Of a DNA stretch of 64,000 bases, positions 23,347-33,895 are shown piece by piece (positions within the stretch are counted from its first letter, which is position 1; each line of letters starts with the position of its first letter). The translations under genes were made by a program, and so were the position numbers. Location: NCBI RefSeq assembly GCF_029784135.1, contig NC_073744.1, forward strand, positions 64,988,593 to 65,052,592, in the 5' to 3' direction. The DNA comes from Toxorhynchites rutilus septentrionalis (taxonomy: Eukaryota; Arthropoda; Insecta; Diptera; Culicidae). The notes below the pieces were generated by a model. That model was given only the letters and a program-made list of their open reading frames with translations, ran no database searches and was not told where the DNA came from.

Positions 23347-24354
23347 CCATTGCCCATATAATAGGGGGTGTATGCCATTTCCGGGAGTAAATTCATAAAA
23401 CATAGCAAGAGTTATCTATACATTCCATTGTCGAAGTCGCTAAGAATAAGAATTTTGTGTGATGAATGGCCATGCTTTACTATTAATCGATTTCACTTTC
23501 ACTTGGTTGACGTAGAATTTTATGCTTTGTTTTTCACTAACACGCAATGGTCTTCAATTTCTACGTTACGAATATCATGACGAAAATGAAGATGCAAATG
23601 AAAAACGAACTTCATGGCAAGCTGATGTTGATGTTCATTCCACTGGTGTTTATTGATAGTGTTGTTTCATATTTATCGACTCTCGCTTGAGCAGTAGTTT
23701 ATCAATGTAAGGCAGGCTGAAATTCGCGGTATTTGAGTGTCGTGAACGTGAATATTTTCGGCACTGACCAGATGTCTGATTAGAATTTGCTGTACGGCAA
23801 AATTGTTTGATAATCAATGGTCTATTTAAGAAAAATAATATTCCAAATACACAGTTAAAAAATCTCGCTCAAAAAATAAATTTAATATTGAAAACTCTTA
23901 TATCTGAAATCAAATTATGTATCACTGCTCTTTCAAGTAATAATAATTCCGATCAATACGGCATCCATTTTCAAATTTAATACGACTGCAAATGGTTTCA
24001 TGCAGTACCGTGACGGTCTTATCTGAATATGAATTTTAAAAAGTTTATATACATTTAATTCTACATATATTTTCAAATATCGAACGGAGGAAAGGGGGTC
24101 TCAAGATATAAAAAAATATATAGAGGCTGGTGACCAAGCCACGAAAGATTTTTTTACGCCGTTAAATCGCGTTGACGTCATTGAGCTTCGTGGGATTTTC
24201 TGGTGGAAAAAGAATATTTTCAAAAACACATTATGAATGTAAATCAACTTTTCCGTATCGAATATGGGTTCTATGCAATAGCTAACACATTTTCTACATA
24301 TGGTGGAAAAAATTCATATGAAATGTGTATACGATAATGATTTTATATTATGAC
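23347..24354. other. Unassigned AT-rich stretch
   Basis: No gene or defined TE. Moderately AT-rich with poly-A/T tracts. The sequence on either side of the hAT/LINE pair (16076 and 23347) reads as one continuous host segment. Confidence 0.5.
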
Positions 24355-24559
24355 TAGCTGACCCGGCAAACTTCGTCCCGCCCAAAATTTGTTTTTTGTT
24401 TACAATGCCTTCAAACATCCACGTTTCCTTACTAAGCGCAAGTTCATGAGTCCAATCGCAGAACTGTTCATTGATTGATCTTATAATCGACCCCGTTGAA
24501 TTTACCTTTTACTAAAAAAATCCTAGTACTTCTACCAAAACTCATCATTATAATATCAG

Positions 24560-25367
24560 TGTCGCCGCTAGCCGAAATCAGCTGTTAGCGTTAGTTCAAT
24601 TTTCCTTCCACCAGCTGTAAAGCGACAATATGAGCGCGCTGCCGTGCCACTGACCGAGCGAGGGATCAGATTACAAAGAGCTGATTCATTACGCGCACGC
24701 GTTCGCGGGTATGGATATAGGTCAGTTGTGCTAGGATCAGCAATTAGATTTCGTCGCGGTTTAACCTAACCAGCGACTGGAAGAGAACATACTGTATAAA
24801 AAGTATAGCATGGACACATATTCCCGATTCGAAAGGGATACCGAATTTGAACGCCCTTTGCTTCCCGGGTGGCAAAATATTATTGAATGAAATTGTAACT
24901 CCTTTCACACTGGGAAGCAAGGGGCATCAAAATTGCTGACAATCCATTATCTTAGTATTTAAGAACCCACAAAGCATGTAAATAATCAGTATCAATAAAG
25001 TATCCAAAGAATAGTCAAGTAGTACGTTCGGGTCCTCTACATCTGAAAAAGGTTTTCCTCCGGCGTGAGGAAGTTTACTACGTTGCATCTTTCACTTCGC
25101 TACAAATCCTGAGTTACTCTGTTTCACTTGTGCTGCAAGTGGAACATAGAAACTTACAACAAACTTGGAATTAGAATTGGCCTGTACTGCAGGACGGTTC
25201 TAACCAAACCCCTCCCTTGCAAGGAAGTTATCATTGGAGTTCTCGTTACGCGGGATTTTCATTGTCTAACTTCTGGTTAAGTCTTGGACGGTCTGTTCAG
25301 CAGAACGTCGAATACTAACCGGCAACCCAACTCGCGTCGTAAGGTCGGCGTGTATCGATCGCCGACA
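24560..25367 (+). mobile_element. Solo LTR, 808 bp
   Basis: Begins TGTCGCCGCTAGCCG and ends GATCGCCGACA (TG...CA, with TGTCG/CGACA inverted tips). It is flanked by the 5-bp duplication ATCAG (24555-24559, 25368-25372). Comparison with the related foldback arm at ~49950 shows the uninterrupted site ATAATATCAGATTATT. TATAAAAA at 24795 and AATAAA at 24994 suggest promoter and poly-A signals in plus orientation. It is unrelated to the 380-bp LTRs at 26956 and 33327. The internal region was presumably lost by LTR-LTR recombination. Confidence 0.9.
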
Positions 25368-25489
25368 ATCAGATTATTTTCAGACTCAATTCTCGTTCAA
25401 GATTTTTCAACCACTTGCAAATAACATGTTTCTCCGTTACATGAAATAAATGTTTGATACAGAAAAAATTATAGAATAAAGACAGACTC

Positions 25490-26955
25490 CACCACTCTTC
25501 TTCCCTAAGAGAGGGGGAGGAGTTTCCATTCGCCATAGAAACGTTTCGTGCCCCCTAAAATCTTCACATGCCAAATTTGGCTCCATGTGCTTGATTAGTT
25601 TTCGAGTTATGCAGAAATTTGTTTTTCATTTGTATGTCAGCCCACCCTACGAGAGGGGGAGGAGTGTCGAACCACCATAGAAACATTTATTGCATCCTGA
25701 AACCTCAACAAGTCAAATTTGGTTTCTTTTGCCTGATTAGTTCTCGAGTTATGCAGAAAATTGTGTTTCATTTCTATGAGAAACCCCTTAGAGAAGGGGG
25801 GGGGGTGGAGTGTCGAACCACCTTAGAAATGTTTCTTCCCCATAAAATGCTTAATTTGTATGGCAGCCTCCCTCCCTCCTCAGAGACACGGGAGGAGTGT
25901 CTATTCGCCATAGAAACGTTTTGTGTCCCCTAAAACCTTCGCATGCCAAATTTGGTAACTTCTTGATTAGTTTTCGAGTCATGCAGAAATTTGTCTTCCA
26001 TTTGTGTGCCAGCTCCCCCTTAGAGAGGGGGTGGAGTGTCTAACCACCGTGAAAACATTTATTGTGCCTTAAAACCTCCATATACCTAATTTGGTTTCGT
26101 TTGCTTGATTGATTCTCGAGTAATGCAGAAATCTGGGTTTCATTCTTAGGGGGGGGGGGGAGTTGGTATCTAACCACCACAAAAACATTCATTGCGTCCT
26201 AAATCCTCCACATGCCAAATGGAAGTCCCCCCTTAGAGAGGAGGGTGGAGTGTCTAACCACCATAGAAACATTTATTGCACACTAAAACCCCCATATGCC
26301 TAATTTGGTTTCATTTGCTTGATTAATTCTCGAGTAATGCAGAAATTAGTGTTTCATTTGAATGGCTCCCCCCCCTAATAGAGGGGGAAGGAGTATCTAG
26401 CCACCGTAAAAACATTTATTGCACCTTAAAACCTGCAATGCAAATGAAGCATAAATTTCTGCATAACTCAAGAACTAAGCAAGCAAATAGAGCCAAATTT
26501 GGCATGTGGAGGTTTTAGGAAACGAGAAACGTTTCTAAGGTGGTTTAAACCTCATCTTCCCCCTTCAGGTGGCGGGGGGGGAGGGGCTGAATAACTTGAG
26601 AACTAATCAACTAATCAAGCAAATTGAGCCAAATTTGGAGGTTTTGCCTTGTTACCTTGTGGAGGTTTCAGGGGGCACGAAACGTTTCTACGGTGGTTAG
26701 ATACCTGTTCCCTTCTCTTAAAGTGGTGGGCTGGCATACAAATGAAACACTGCAATATCTGCATAACCCAAGAACTAATTAAGCAAAAGGAACCGAATTT
26801 GATATATGGAGGTTTTAGGAGGCAGTAAATGTTTCTTTGATGGTTCGACACACCTACCCCCTCTCTAAGGGCAAGGGGGCTCCATACAAATGAAACACAA
26901 ACTTCTGCATAACTCGAAAACTAAGGCAAATGGAGCCAAATTTGGAATGTGAGGG
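25490..26955. repeat. Foldback arm array: ~142-bp units that flip orientation at ~26435
   Basis: Units contain ATAGAAACATTTATTGC, CATGCCAAATTTGG, CTCGAGTTATGCAGAAA and a purine tract (GAGAGGGGGAGGAGTGTC). Starts of the GAGAGGGGG tract near 25508, 25651 and 25793 give a ~142-bp period. From ~26440 the same words occur reverse-complemented (CTGCATAACTC, CCAAATTTGGCATGTGGAGG), so the array is a large inverted repeat able to fold back. There is a G10 run at ~26152. Confidence 0.85.
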
Positions 26956-27335
26956 TGTACCGTCGAGCGGTAACCGGACCCTACGTTGTGTTATCTTTCT
27001 TTTCCGGATCCACTCCAAGCGTTTTATTTTTACTTAAGTATCTCTTCGGTTAACCGATTCCATCCACCTGTAATTTGACTACGGGAGATGGAATGAAGAG
27101 AGCGAAGTAGGAAAGATGGCGATTTTATTTGCGCACAACCTTTAGCATAGACCACACTACATCGACTGACTTGTATATACTAAAAAAAAGTTAACTATGC
27201 TACCGACCGCCGTCGCTGCCAGTGCGCGCTTGTGTTGGTGCAAGCGTTAATCGCATTTGTCAGCGACGGGGTTCGGCTCCTAATGTCAACTAGGCATTAC
27301 ACCGCAAGCTCAAAAAAATAGCAGTGGGCGCAACA
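26956..27335 (-). repeat. BEL/Pao 3' LTR
   Basis: 380 bp, TGT...ACA ends. Shares all but one base with 33327-33706. A minus-strand AATAAAA word (~27025-27031) could be the poly-A signal. Confidence 0.95.
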
Positions 27336-27448
27336 TACCCGCCGCCTTGAATTGTTATGATTCAACACTAATACTAACATAATTTGTTTACAAACATCAA
27401 TCATGCGAACAATTTTCTAAAGCTTACTCCTAAACACGTAACAATTAA

Positions 27449-28369
27449 TTATTTTTCAGGATTGGTACATGAAATATTCGTTGCTGTTTGTTCACTGGTC
27501 GCTGGACTTCCCTCTGTGTCGGTGCTGGCATCGGAGAACGGCAACAAGCAGATTTTCGTGACGGGGCGAGTGATGATTCCTCTCGCTGTTCGAAGCGATA
27601 CGACACGGACGATTTTGTCTTTTCCTGGGTGGACTCCAGTCCACGCAAGAGGCCACCTGAGAGGAGCCTGCATCTCATCCACTACGACGACCATCCGGCC
27701 CGGAATGATTTCGTTGTTTCGGCTGCGATGTTTCGAATCCCGCTGGAGTTCGTGCAAATATTCATCACGCCAACGGATCCAGAATTGTTGGACGTGCATC
27801 TGGAGCTGTTGGTAGTGCGTGAGCCGATTTGTTGGGACTGTGCTGATGTCTGGGTCGGGCAAAGCTGTCGCTGAAGTGCCGATGAGAAAGTGTGCAGGCG
27901 TTAAAACGCTGAGGTCGCACGGATCGTCAGAGATGGAAAGCAGCGGGCGTGAATTCATTATTGATTCAATTTGTGTCAACACCGTTGCCATATCCTCGAA
28001 CGATAGTCTGGTGGACCCCAGCTGGCGAAACAAGTGCCTTTTGGCGATCTTCACGGCCGCCTCCCACAGCCCACCGAAGTGTGGGGCTTTCGGGGGCGTC
28101 AGATGCCATTGTATGCCAATTTCGGCGCAAGCGTTGCGAATTTTGTCTTGGTCGGAGTTACTGCGAAGCATCCGGTACAGTTCAACGAGCTCATTTTTGG
28201 CTCCCTCAAAGTTTTTCCCATTGTCTGAGTGCAGATGAGAGGGACTGCCACGACGTGAGATGAAACGTCGCAACGCCTTCAGAAAGGTGTGGGTGGATAG
28301 GTCGCTGGCAAGCTCAATATGGACACCCTTCGTTGTGAAGCATACGAATATGCAGATGTACGCCTTCAT
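27449..28369 (-). pseudogene. BEL/Pao integrase catalytic core and C-terminus, frame-shifted from gag-pol
   Basis: Would insert the reverse-transcribed DNA into the genome. The frame resumes the polyprotein after a break near 28455 on the plus-strand coordinate. Visible catalytic signs: the second Asp in LHSDNGKNFEGA and the Glu in HFGGLWEAAVK about 50 residues on, normal for BEL/Pao. The first Asp lies upstream of the ATG at 28369 in the same frame. The C-terminal domain with VNIVRVV-like beta strands (DKIVRVVSLRTARGIITRPV) is present and ends normally before the 3' LTR. The reading-frame change looks like a small deletion rather than programmed frameshifting, because residues between the integrase zinc finger and core appear to be missing. 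Confidence 0.88.
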
Positions 28370-31300
28370 CGCAGGCGCCCGTGGGTGTGTTGGTTTGAGA
28401 TAAACCGGGCCGGCGTAATCTACTCCGGTGACTTCGAACGGTCTTCCTGGCAGGTAGCTGGCCTATTTGTTGCTCTACGGGCTCTGGATTGAAACGAGTG
28501 CAACGGAAGCAATTGCGAACAATGCTTCTAACCAGCCGACGGCCATCCAAAGGCCAGAACTCTTGCCGTATGGTGGCCAGTAGATGGTAAGGCAACTGGG
28601 ACAAGTTTAATCTCCCTCCAACCCTTAGAACTCTCTCAGAATCTAGAATAGGATTTAATAAGCGAATGGTTGACTTTTTTGAAATGGATTTTCCCTTCTC
28701 GAGTTCCCGAATTTCGTCGTTGAAAGCATCTTCTTGCGCTAAACGAGTGAGGCGTGTTTTTGCGATTCGTACTTGTTCCACGGTTAGAGATATGCTGTGG
28801 GAAGTATCGGGTGATGCTTGCAGGCTGTTCCTCGCCTGAATCTTCGCTCTGCTGTTGGAAATGAAGCGCAAACAGTAGCTGACGATGTGCAGTAGACGGG
28901 TGAAAGAACTGTAGCGAAGGAACAGCGGGTTGATTGTAGTTTGTGTTTGCAGAGCTGCTACGACTTGACGAATCTCCAGTTCTTCGTCGGGAACACCTGG
29001 TAGAGTGAGTATGGGCCATTCTCGGGACGGAAGTGCTAACCAGTGTGGTTCGTTGTACCAGTAGTCAGAGCTAAGAAGTCCTTCAACTGTCGTGCCTCGA
29101 GATACCAAATCAGCTGGATTTTCACTTCCCGGAACGTGGCGCCATTGGCAGCCGTGTGTGTGGTGTTGCACTTCAGCCACTCTGTTGGCCACGAAAGTCT
29201 TCCAGACGTTTGGTGGTGATTTTAGCCACTGAAGGGTAACCGTGGAATCTGTCCAAAAATGGGATGACTCGATCTGCAGATCTAGGGCTTGCTTGACGTG
29301 GTCGTAAAGGTGAGCACCGAGAACAGCAGCACATAGTTCCAGACGTGCGATACTCAAACACTTCAGAGGGGCTACTCTAGATTTCGCGGCTAGTAGTTGT
29401 ACTCGGACATTTCCCTTGGGGTTTTCGCATCGTGCATAGACGCACGCTCCGTATGCATCCTCGGAGGCATCTGTGAATGTGTGCAGCTGCACCTTCGATC
29501 TGGGTAGAAAAGCGTAGCGTTGAACGCGAAAAGCAGACACTTTCGGTAGGTCTTGACAATAATGTTTCCATTTAGTTTGTAGGTTGTCCGGTACTGGATC
29601 GTCCCATCCGCACGGAAGCACCCAGAGTTGTTGCATGATGATTTTCGCCGTGACAACCACCGGAGCAATTAATCCCATCGGATCGAAAAGCCTCGCTATT
29701 GTAGACAAGATCGAGCGCTTGGTCCAAGGGTCACTGTTAGGCTCGATCAGAGAATCAAAGCGGAGGAAACCAGCCTCTGGTTCCCAACCAATTCCCAGCG
29801 TTTTCACAGTTTCGTTGGGACCAAACTGCAGAGAGGATTGTGTCCCGATCTGGTCGTCGTGCAAACCGTGAAGCACTTCGAGATGGTTCGAAGTCCACTT
29901 CCGCAATTCTAGACCTCCCTTCGCTAATAATTCGGATAATTCGGTCCTCAAACGAATAGCTTCCTCAACCGAGTGTGCTCCTCCAATGAAGTCGTCTACA
30001 TAAAAACCTTTTTCGAGAGCCGGCCGTCCGAGAGGATAGGATGTACCTTCGTCAGCCGCTAGCTGTTTCAGTGTGCGAGTTGCGAGGAAGGAAGAGGGAG
30101 CTATCCCGTAAGTAACGGTGAGCAACTCGTAGGTCTGGACTGGAACCTGCCTCGAGAACCGCCAGAGAATTCTTTGCAGTGGTGTATCCTCAGGATGGAC
30201 AAGAACTTGTCTGTACATTTTGGCAATGTCACCGACGAGCGCTACAGGAAAAGTACGGAAGCGAAGAATAAGCGTGAGCAGATCGTCCTGCACTACAGGT
30301 CCAACGCAAAGAGCTTCGTTGAGGGAGAAGCCGGACGAAGTCTTGGAAGAGCCGTCGAAAACGACTCTGACCTTGGTGGTCGTGCTTGTGTCCTTAGTCA
30401 CGGGATGGTGAGGCAGGTAATATGACACGGGAGCTTGATCGTCTTCCGCGTTGACCAGTTTCATGTGGCCAAGGGAGAGATATTCCCGCATGAATTTGTC
30501 GTATTCTTCCTTCAGTTCTGGGTTCCTATCCAGTCGTCGTTCAAGTAGTTGATAGCGATTGAGAGCGCTTGCTTTCGAGTCATTCAGCATGATGTTGAAA
30601 TTGGGTTTTCGGGGCAAACGTACTACGTAGCGTCCTTCATTGTCACGGGTTGTAGTGGACTTGTAGAACGTTTCGCAGAACTTTTCTTCTGCCGAGTAAG
30701 TGTCATTGGTAGATAGACTCTCAGTCATCCAGAACCTTTCGATGATCTGCTCGAGGGAAACCATTGAAACTACCGTCGATTGTAGCTCTTCATCACCATC
30801 TGAATCGCCATCAGACCTAATACAGGGAGCGGATCCAGCAACAATCCACCCGAATACACTCTCCACCAGCAACGGTAATCGGTCGTCGTTCTGTAGTCGA
30901 ACAGCAGTGGGGAAGAAGGTGTGAAAGTGCTTGGCACCTAGCACCAAATCTATCGGTTGACTTCGATGGAACTCGGGATCGGCAAGCGTGATTTCCTTTG
31001 GAATCCTCCAACCTATTCTAGACACGTCTTGTGCGGGAAGATTAGCAGTAACCTTGTTCATCACGAGGAAACTGACGTCACAGCAGAAATCACTGGACCG
31101 AGACTTCACTTGGGTGAAAACCGATTCACGAACGGGCTTCGACAGTTGACCAGCGCCCATAATGGTAACGTTGACTCGATCGCGCTTCACGCGCAGCAGT
31201 TGTGCTAGACGTTCGGTAATTAAATTTGGCTGAGACGCGCTGTCTAGGAGGGCACGAGCTGGGTGCATTTGTCCGAAGGCATCCACAATATTAACGATGA

Positions 31301-32702
31301 CCGTCATCAAGAAAACGTTCTCCTTTGTTTGGTTGACAGGTGTACTGCTTTCGACACGTGGGACGACTTCGGCAGTCGCCGCAGCTGTTTGCTTAGCTGA
31401 CTTGGCTCGTGGAGCGGGTGTGGGTCGGATTACTACTGGCGTCGTGGAATTGTTGATAGAACTTACTCCGTTGGATCTTCGGTCTTCTTCGTGAGGGTTG
31501 GTGTGCAAAAGCGAATGATGACGGCGATTGCAATGCTTGCAATTGTAATTTGACGAGCAGTCACGTGCAATGTGATCTGCGCGTAAGCAATTATTACAGA
31601 GTCGCTTTGTGTTGACTACCTTTAGGCGTTCGATGACAGTCAGTCGATGAAATTTCTGGCATTTCAGCAACGGATGCTGCTGACCACACGCTGGACATTT
31701 CCCATTAGAACTTGCAGTGAATGGGTAGGATGAGACCCGCTGATGGTTGTTGAATCGTTTATGGTTTTGTTGCTGCGTGTTGGTGATAGAACTCGTCGGG
31801 TGGTGGTATACCGAAATTGATTCCAACACTCGGATTCTTCGCTGAAGGAAGTCGATGAGGCAGCTGTAGTTCGGGTCCTCGACGGTTGACGCGTAATCCT
31901 CCCACGCCTTGAGAGAATCATCGTGCAGTCGCGTGCACAACAGGTGCTCCACAATCGTGCTCCAGCTGTCAGTTGGCTCCCCCAGTTGGTGTAAGATTTT
32001 GGTATGTCGTTCGAAATCGTCGACCAGGCTGTGGAGCGTAGCGGCTGTTTCTTTCCTCACATGTGGTACGTCGAACAACGCCTGTAGATGTCTCTTCTTA
32101 AGCAGATACTCGTTAGCATACCGACCTGTCAGCGTGTCCCACGCTAAACTGTAGTTGGCCGACGAAATGGCAATCGACTCAACTAACTGAGCAGCTTCGC
32201 CTTTCAAAGCTGCTCGTAAGTAGTGGAATTTTTGTACTTTAGGAAGGTCGGGATTATTATGAATGAGAGCGACGAATGTGTCGTGAAATGGTAACCATTG
32301 AGCATAGTCACCATCGAATTCGGGTAGCGAAATCGTTGGTAGCTTTATTCCAGAGAGAGCGTTGGTAGAGAGAGAGGGTGGAGGTACTTGTGAATTGATG
32401 GGAGGAGAGGTAGGTAGTTTGGAAATCAAGCTTCCTTTTATTTGAAACAATCGTGGTTCAAAATACGCTCGCTTTTTGGCATTCTGTGCCCTACCTTCTT
32501 CTGTTGTTTCGATGTCCTCGAGTTGACCCTGTACCTGCTCTAGCGACGCCCACATCGAATCGAGGTACTCTAAACGCAGCTGTATTTGCGACTGGTCCCG
32601 TTGTTCGTCATATCCAACGAGGAATGCCTCTGCCCGACCCAGGGCAGCAATCATCGTATCCCTCCGTGAGAGCAGCTGGGCTCTCTGAAGCTCGTTGGCC
32701 AT
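28314..32702 (-). pseudogene. BEL/Pao gag-pol polyprotein (Gag, protease, RT, RNase H, start of integrase)
   Basis: 1462 codons from ATG 32702 (MANELQRAQ). Seen in order: a Gag of the DUF1759 type with an N-terminal coiled region (~1-120) and capsid-like segment (~150-300); zinc knuckles from ~334 (CPACGQQHPLLKC, CNNCLRADHIARDC, CKHCNRRHHSLLH); an aspartic protease with the Pao-type LLDSASQ (~484); reverse transcriptase with VRVVFDGSSKT and YVDDFIGGA (~900); RNase H with FTDASEDAYGACVY (~1074), LELCAAVLG and FWTDSTVTLQW; and an integrase zinc finger with CFRCTRF (~1390). After the LPA near 28455 the frame runs out of the integrase and ends at an unrelated stop, so the tail here is not authentic. 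It is intact up to that single break. Confidence 0.92.
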
Positions 32703-32802
32703 CCTTGAACCACCGGCGGGAAGAGAGGAGCGGAGTGGGAATCGATCGATGATTCTGTGGAAATACGGACCAAAGTAGCTCCGGGGAGAGAGAAATAAAC
32801 CA

Positions 32803-32850
32803 CTTGGACAGGTACTCACCTGGTCCAAGGCAATTTAGTGCCTTGTACAA
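32803..32850 (-). repeat. Leader module 1 with splice-donor-like site
   Basis: Minus-strand copy of a ~48-bp module (TACAAGGCA...CCTGTCCAAG) in the retrotransposon leader. It contains CAG/GTGAGTA, a near-perfect 5' splice donor with GT at 32819-32818. A diverged copy lies at 33161-33208. Splicing is inference. Confidence 0.5.
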
Positions 32851-33160
32851 AATAATGAAACAGGAACAATTAAAAGCAGCAGTGCTGTATGGCAAACAAT
32901 TGCAGGCTGGTATCGTATATTAATTTCAACAACGATGAGTGTAGTGGCTCGGCACGGCTAGTAGGTGCGATAAATCGTAACAATTCGTAACTGTCAGTCT
33001 GGTACGCCTCACATAGAACGGTCGTCTAACGTGGTTTGATAGTATCCGGGAACCTATCACGTGGCCTGGTGGCCCAGGTGCAATGGCTGGATTGCAGGAA
33101 AAAATCTCGAACAGAGAAGAAAACGAAACCTTAAGCGTACCCGTGGGGTTAAGTGGTCAT

Positions 33161-33208
33161 CTTGGACAGGAACTAACCTTCGACCAGAAGGTATCAGGCC
33201 TTGTATAA
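33161..33208 (-). repeat. Leader module 2 with splice-donor-like site
   Basis: Diverged duplicate of 32803-32850 (TACAAGGCC...CCTGTCCAAG). The donor-like core is AAG/GTTAGT with GT at 33177-33176. Neighbouring words (GGCTGG, TGTACAA/TATACAA) also match, so the duplication may extend ~100 bp. Confidence 0.5.
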
Positions 33209-33307
33209 ATTATTAATCATCTGTCCGGCAAGATGGCTGGCGCAAAACGTGGTCGATGCTCCAATGAATGGAGAACAATAGCGATCGCGATGGCGGCTCC
33301 AGAAGCG

Positions 33308-33325
33308 ATCCTGGTCACGGCACCA
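33308..33325 (-). other. Primer-binding site, probably for tRNA-His
   Basis: One base inside the 5' LTR, the plus strand reads ATCCTGGTCACGGCACCA, the form of a tRNA 3' end with CCA. It implies an acceptor stem starting GCCGTGA, which matches insect tRNA-His as I recall it. The minus strand would anneal to that tRNA to prime first-strand synthesis. Confidence 0.7.
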
Positions 33326-33326
33326 A

Positions 33327-33706
33327 TGTACCGTCGAGCGGTAACCGGACCCTACGTTGTGTTATCTTTCTTTTCCGGATCCACTCCAAGCGTTTTATTT
33401 TTACTTAAGTATCTCTTCGGTTAACCGATTCCATCCACCTGTAATTTGACTACGGGAGATGGAATGAAGAGAGCGAAGTAGGAAAGATGGCGATTTTATT
33501 TGCGCACAACCTTTAGCATAGACCACACTACATCGACTGACTTGTATATACTAAAAAAAAGTTAACTATGCTACCGACCGCCGTCGCTGCCAGTGCGCGC
33601 TTGTGTTGGTGCAAGCGTTAATCGCATTTGTCAGCGACGGGGTTCGGCTCCTAATGTCAACTAGGCATTACACCGCAAGCTCAAAAAAATAGCAGTGGGA
33701 GCAACA
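33327..33706 (-). repeat. BEL/Pao 5' LTR
   Basis: 380 bp. It would carry the element promoter in minus orientation. Identical to 26956-27335 except at 33701. Confidence 0.95.
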
Positions 33707-33895
33707 GAGGGTTTTTGGGTACGAGAAATGTTTCTATGGTGTTATGACACCTCTTCCTACTCTGGAATGAAGATGGGGTCCCTTAAAAATAATACACATA
33801 TTTCAACCAAACATGATAATTGAAAACTTTCGGAAAACTCTGAAGGAAAATGGAAAAATTCGAGAAGTTCAACTCGCATATGTTAAACAATTACA

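Larger units (their letters stand above)
26956..33706 (-). mobile_element. BEL/Pao LTR retrotransposon, complete, 6.75 kb, minus strand
   Basis: Two 380-bp LTRs (26956-27335, 33327-33706) bracket gag-pol. The 5-bp target duplication GAGGG lies at 26951-26955 and 33707-33711. The LTRs differ at one base (C at 27330, A at 33701 on the plus strand), so insertion is recent. Transcription would run right to left: 5' LTR, primer site, ~0.6-kb leader, gag-protease-RT-RNase H-integrase, then a purine-rich tract beside the 3' LTR (minus strand AAGGCGGCGGGTA). One frame break inside the integrase region makes this copy defective. Confidence 0.96.
24355..33895. mobile_element. Foldback-type element, copy 1, carrying a solo LTR and a BEL/Pao insertion
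   Basis: The left terminus TAGCTGACCCGGCAAACTTC at 24355 continues to 24559, is interrupted by a solo LTR, and resumes at 25368. An array of ~142-bp units follows in one orientation (to ~26435), then in the opposite orientation. A BEL/Pao element splits the second arm at 26955/33707, and arm sequence continues at 33712-33895. The reverse complement of the left terminus forms the right end of copy 2 at 50137. The structure of inverted arms made of tandem units matches Foldback-like elements. The right terminus of this copy is decayed or deleted. Confidence 0.75.

Noticed and set aside
25490..26955. CRISPR-like direct repeats
   Set aside because: Eukaryotic context; ~142-bp units without conserved short repeats and unique spacers, and the array inverts.
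27384..28263. Plus-strand frames up to 143 codons across the integrase
   Set aside because: Antisense shadows of the BEL/Pao integrase; composition mirrors the real gene.
28436..28470. Programmed ribosomal frameshift in BEL/Pao pol
   Set aside because: No clear slippery heptamer, and residues appear missing at the junction, so a deletion is simpler. Kept as a testable alternative.
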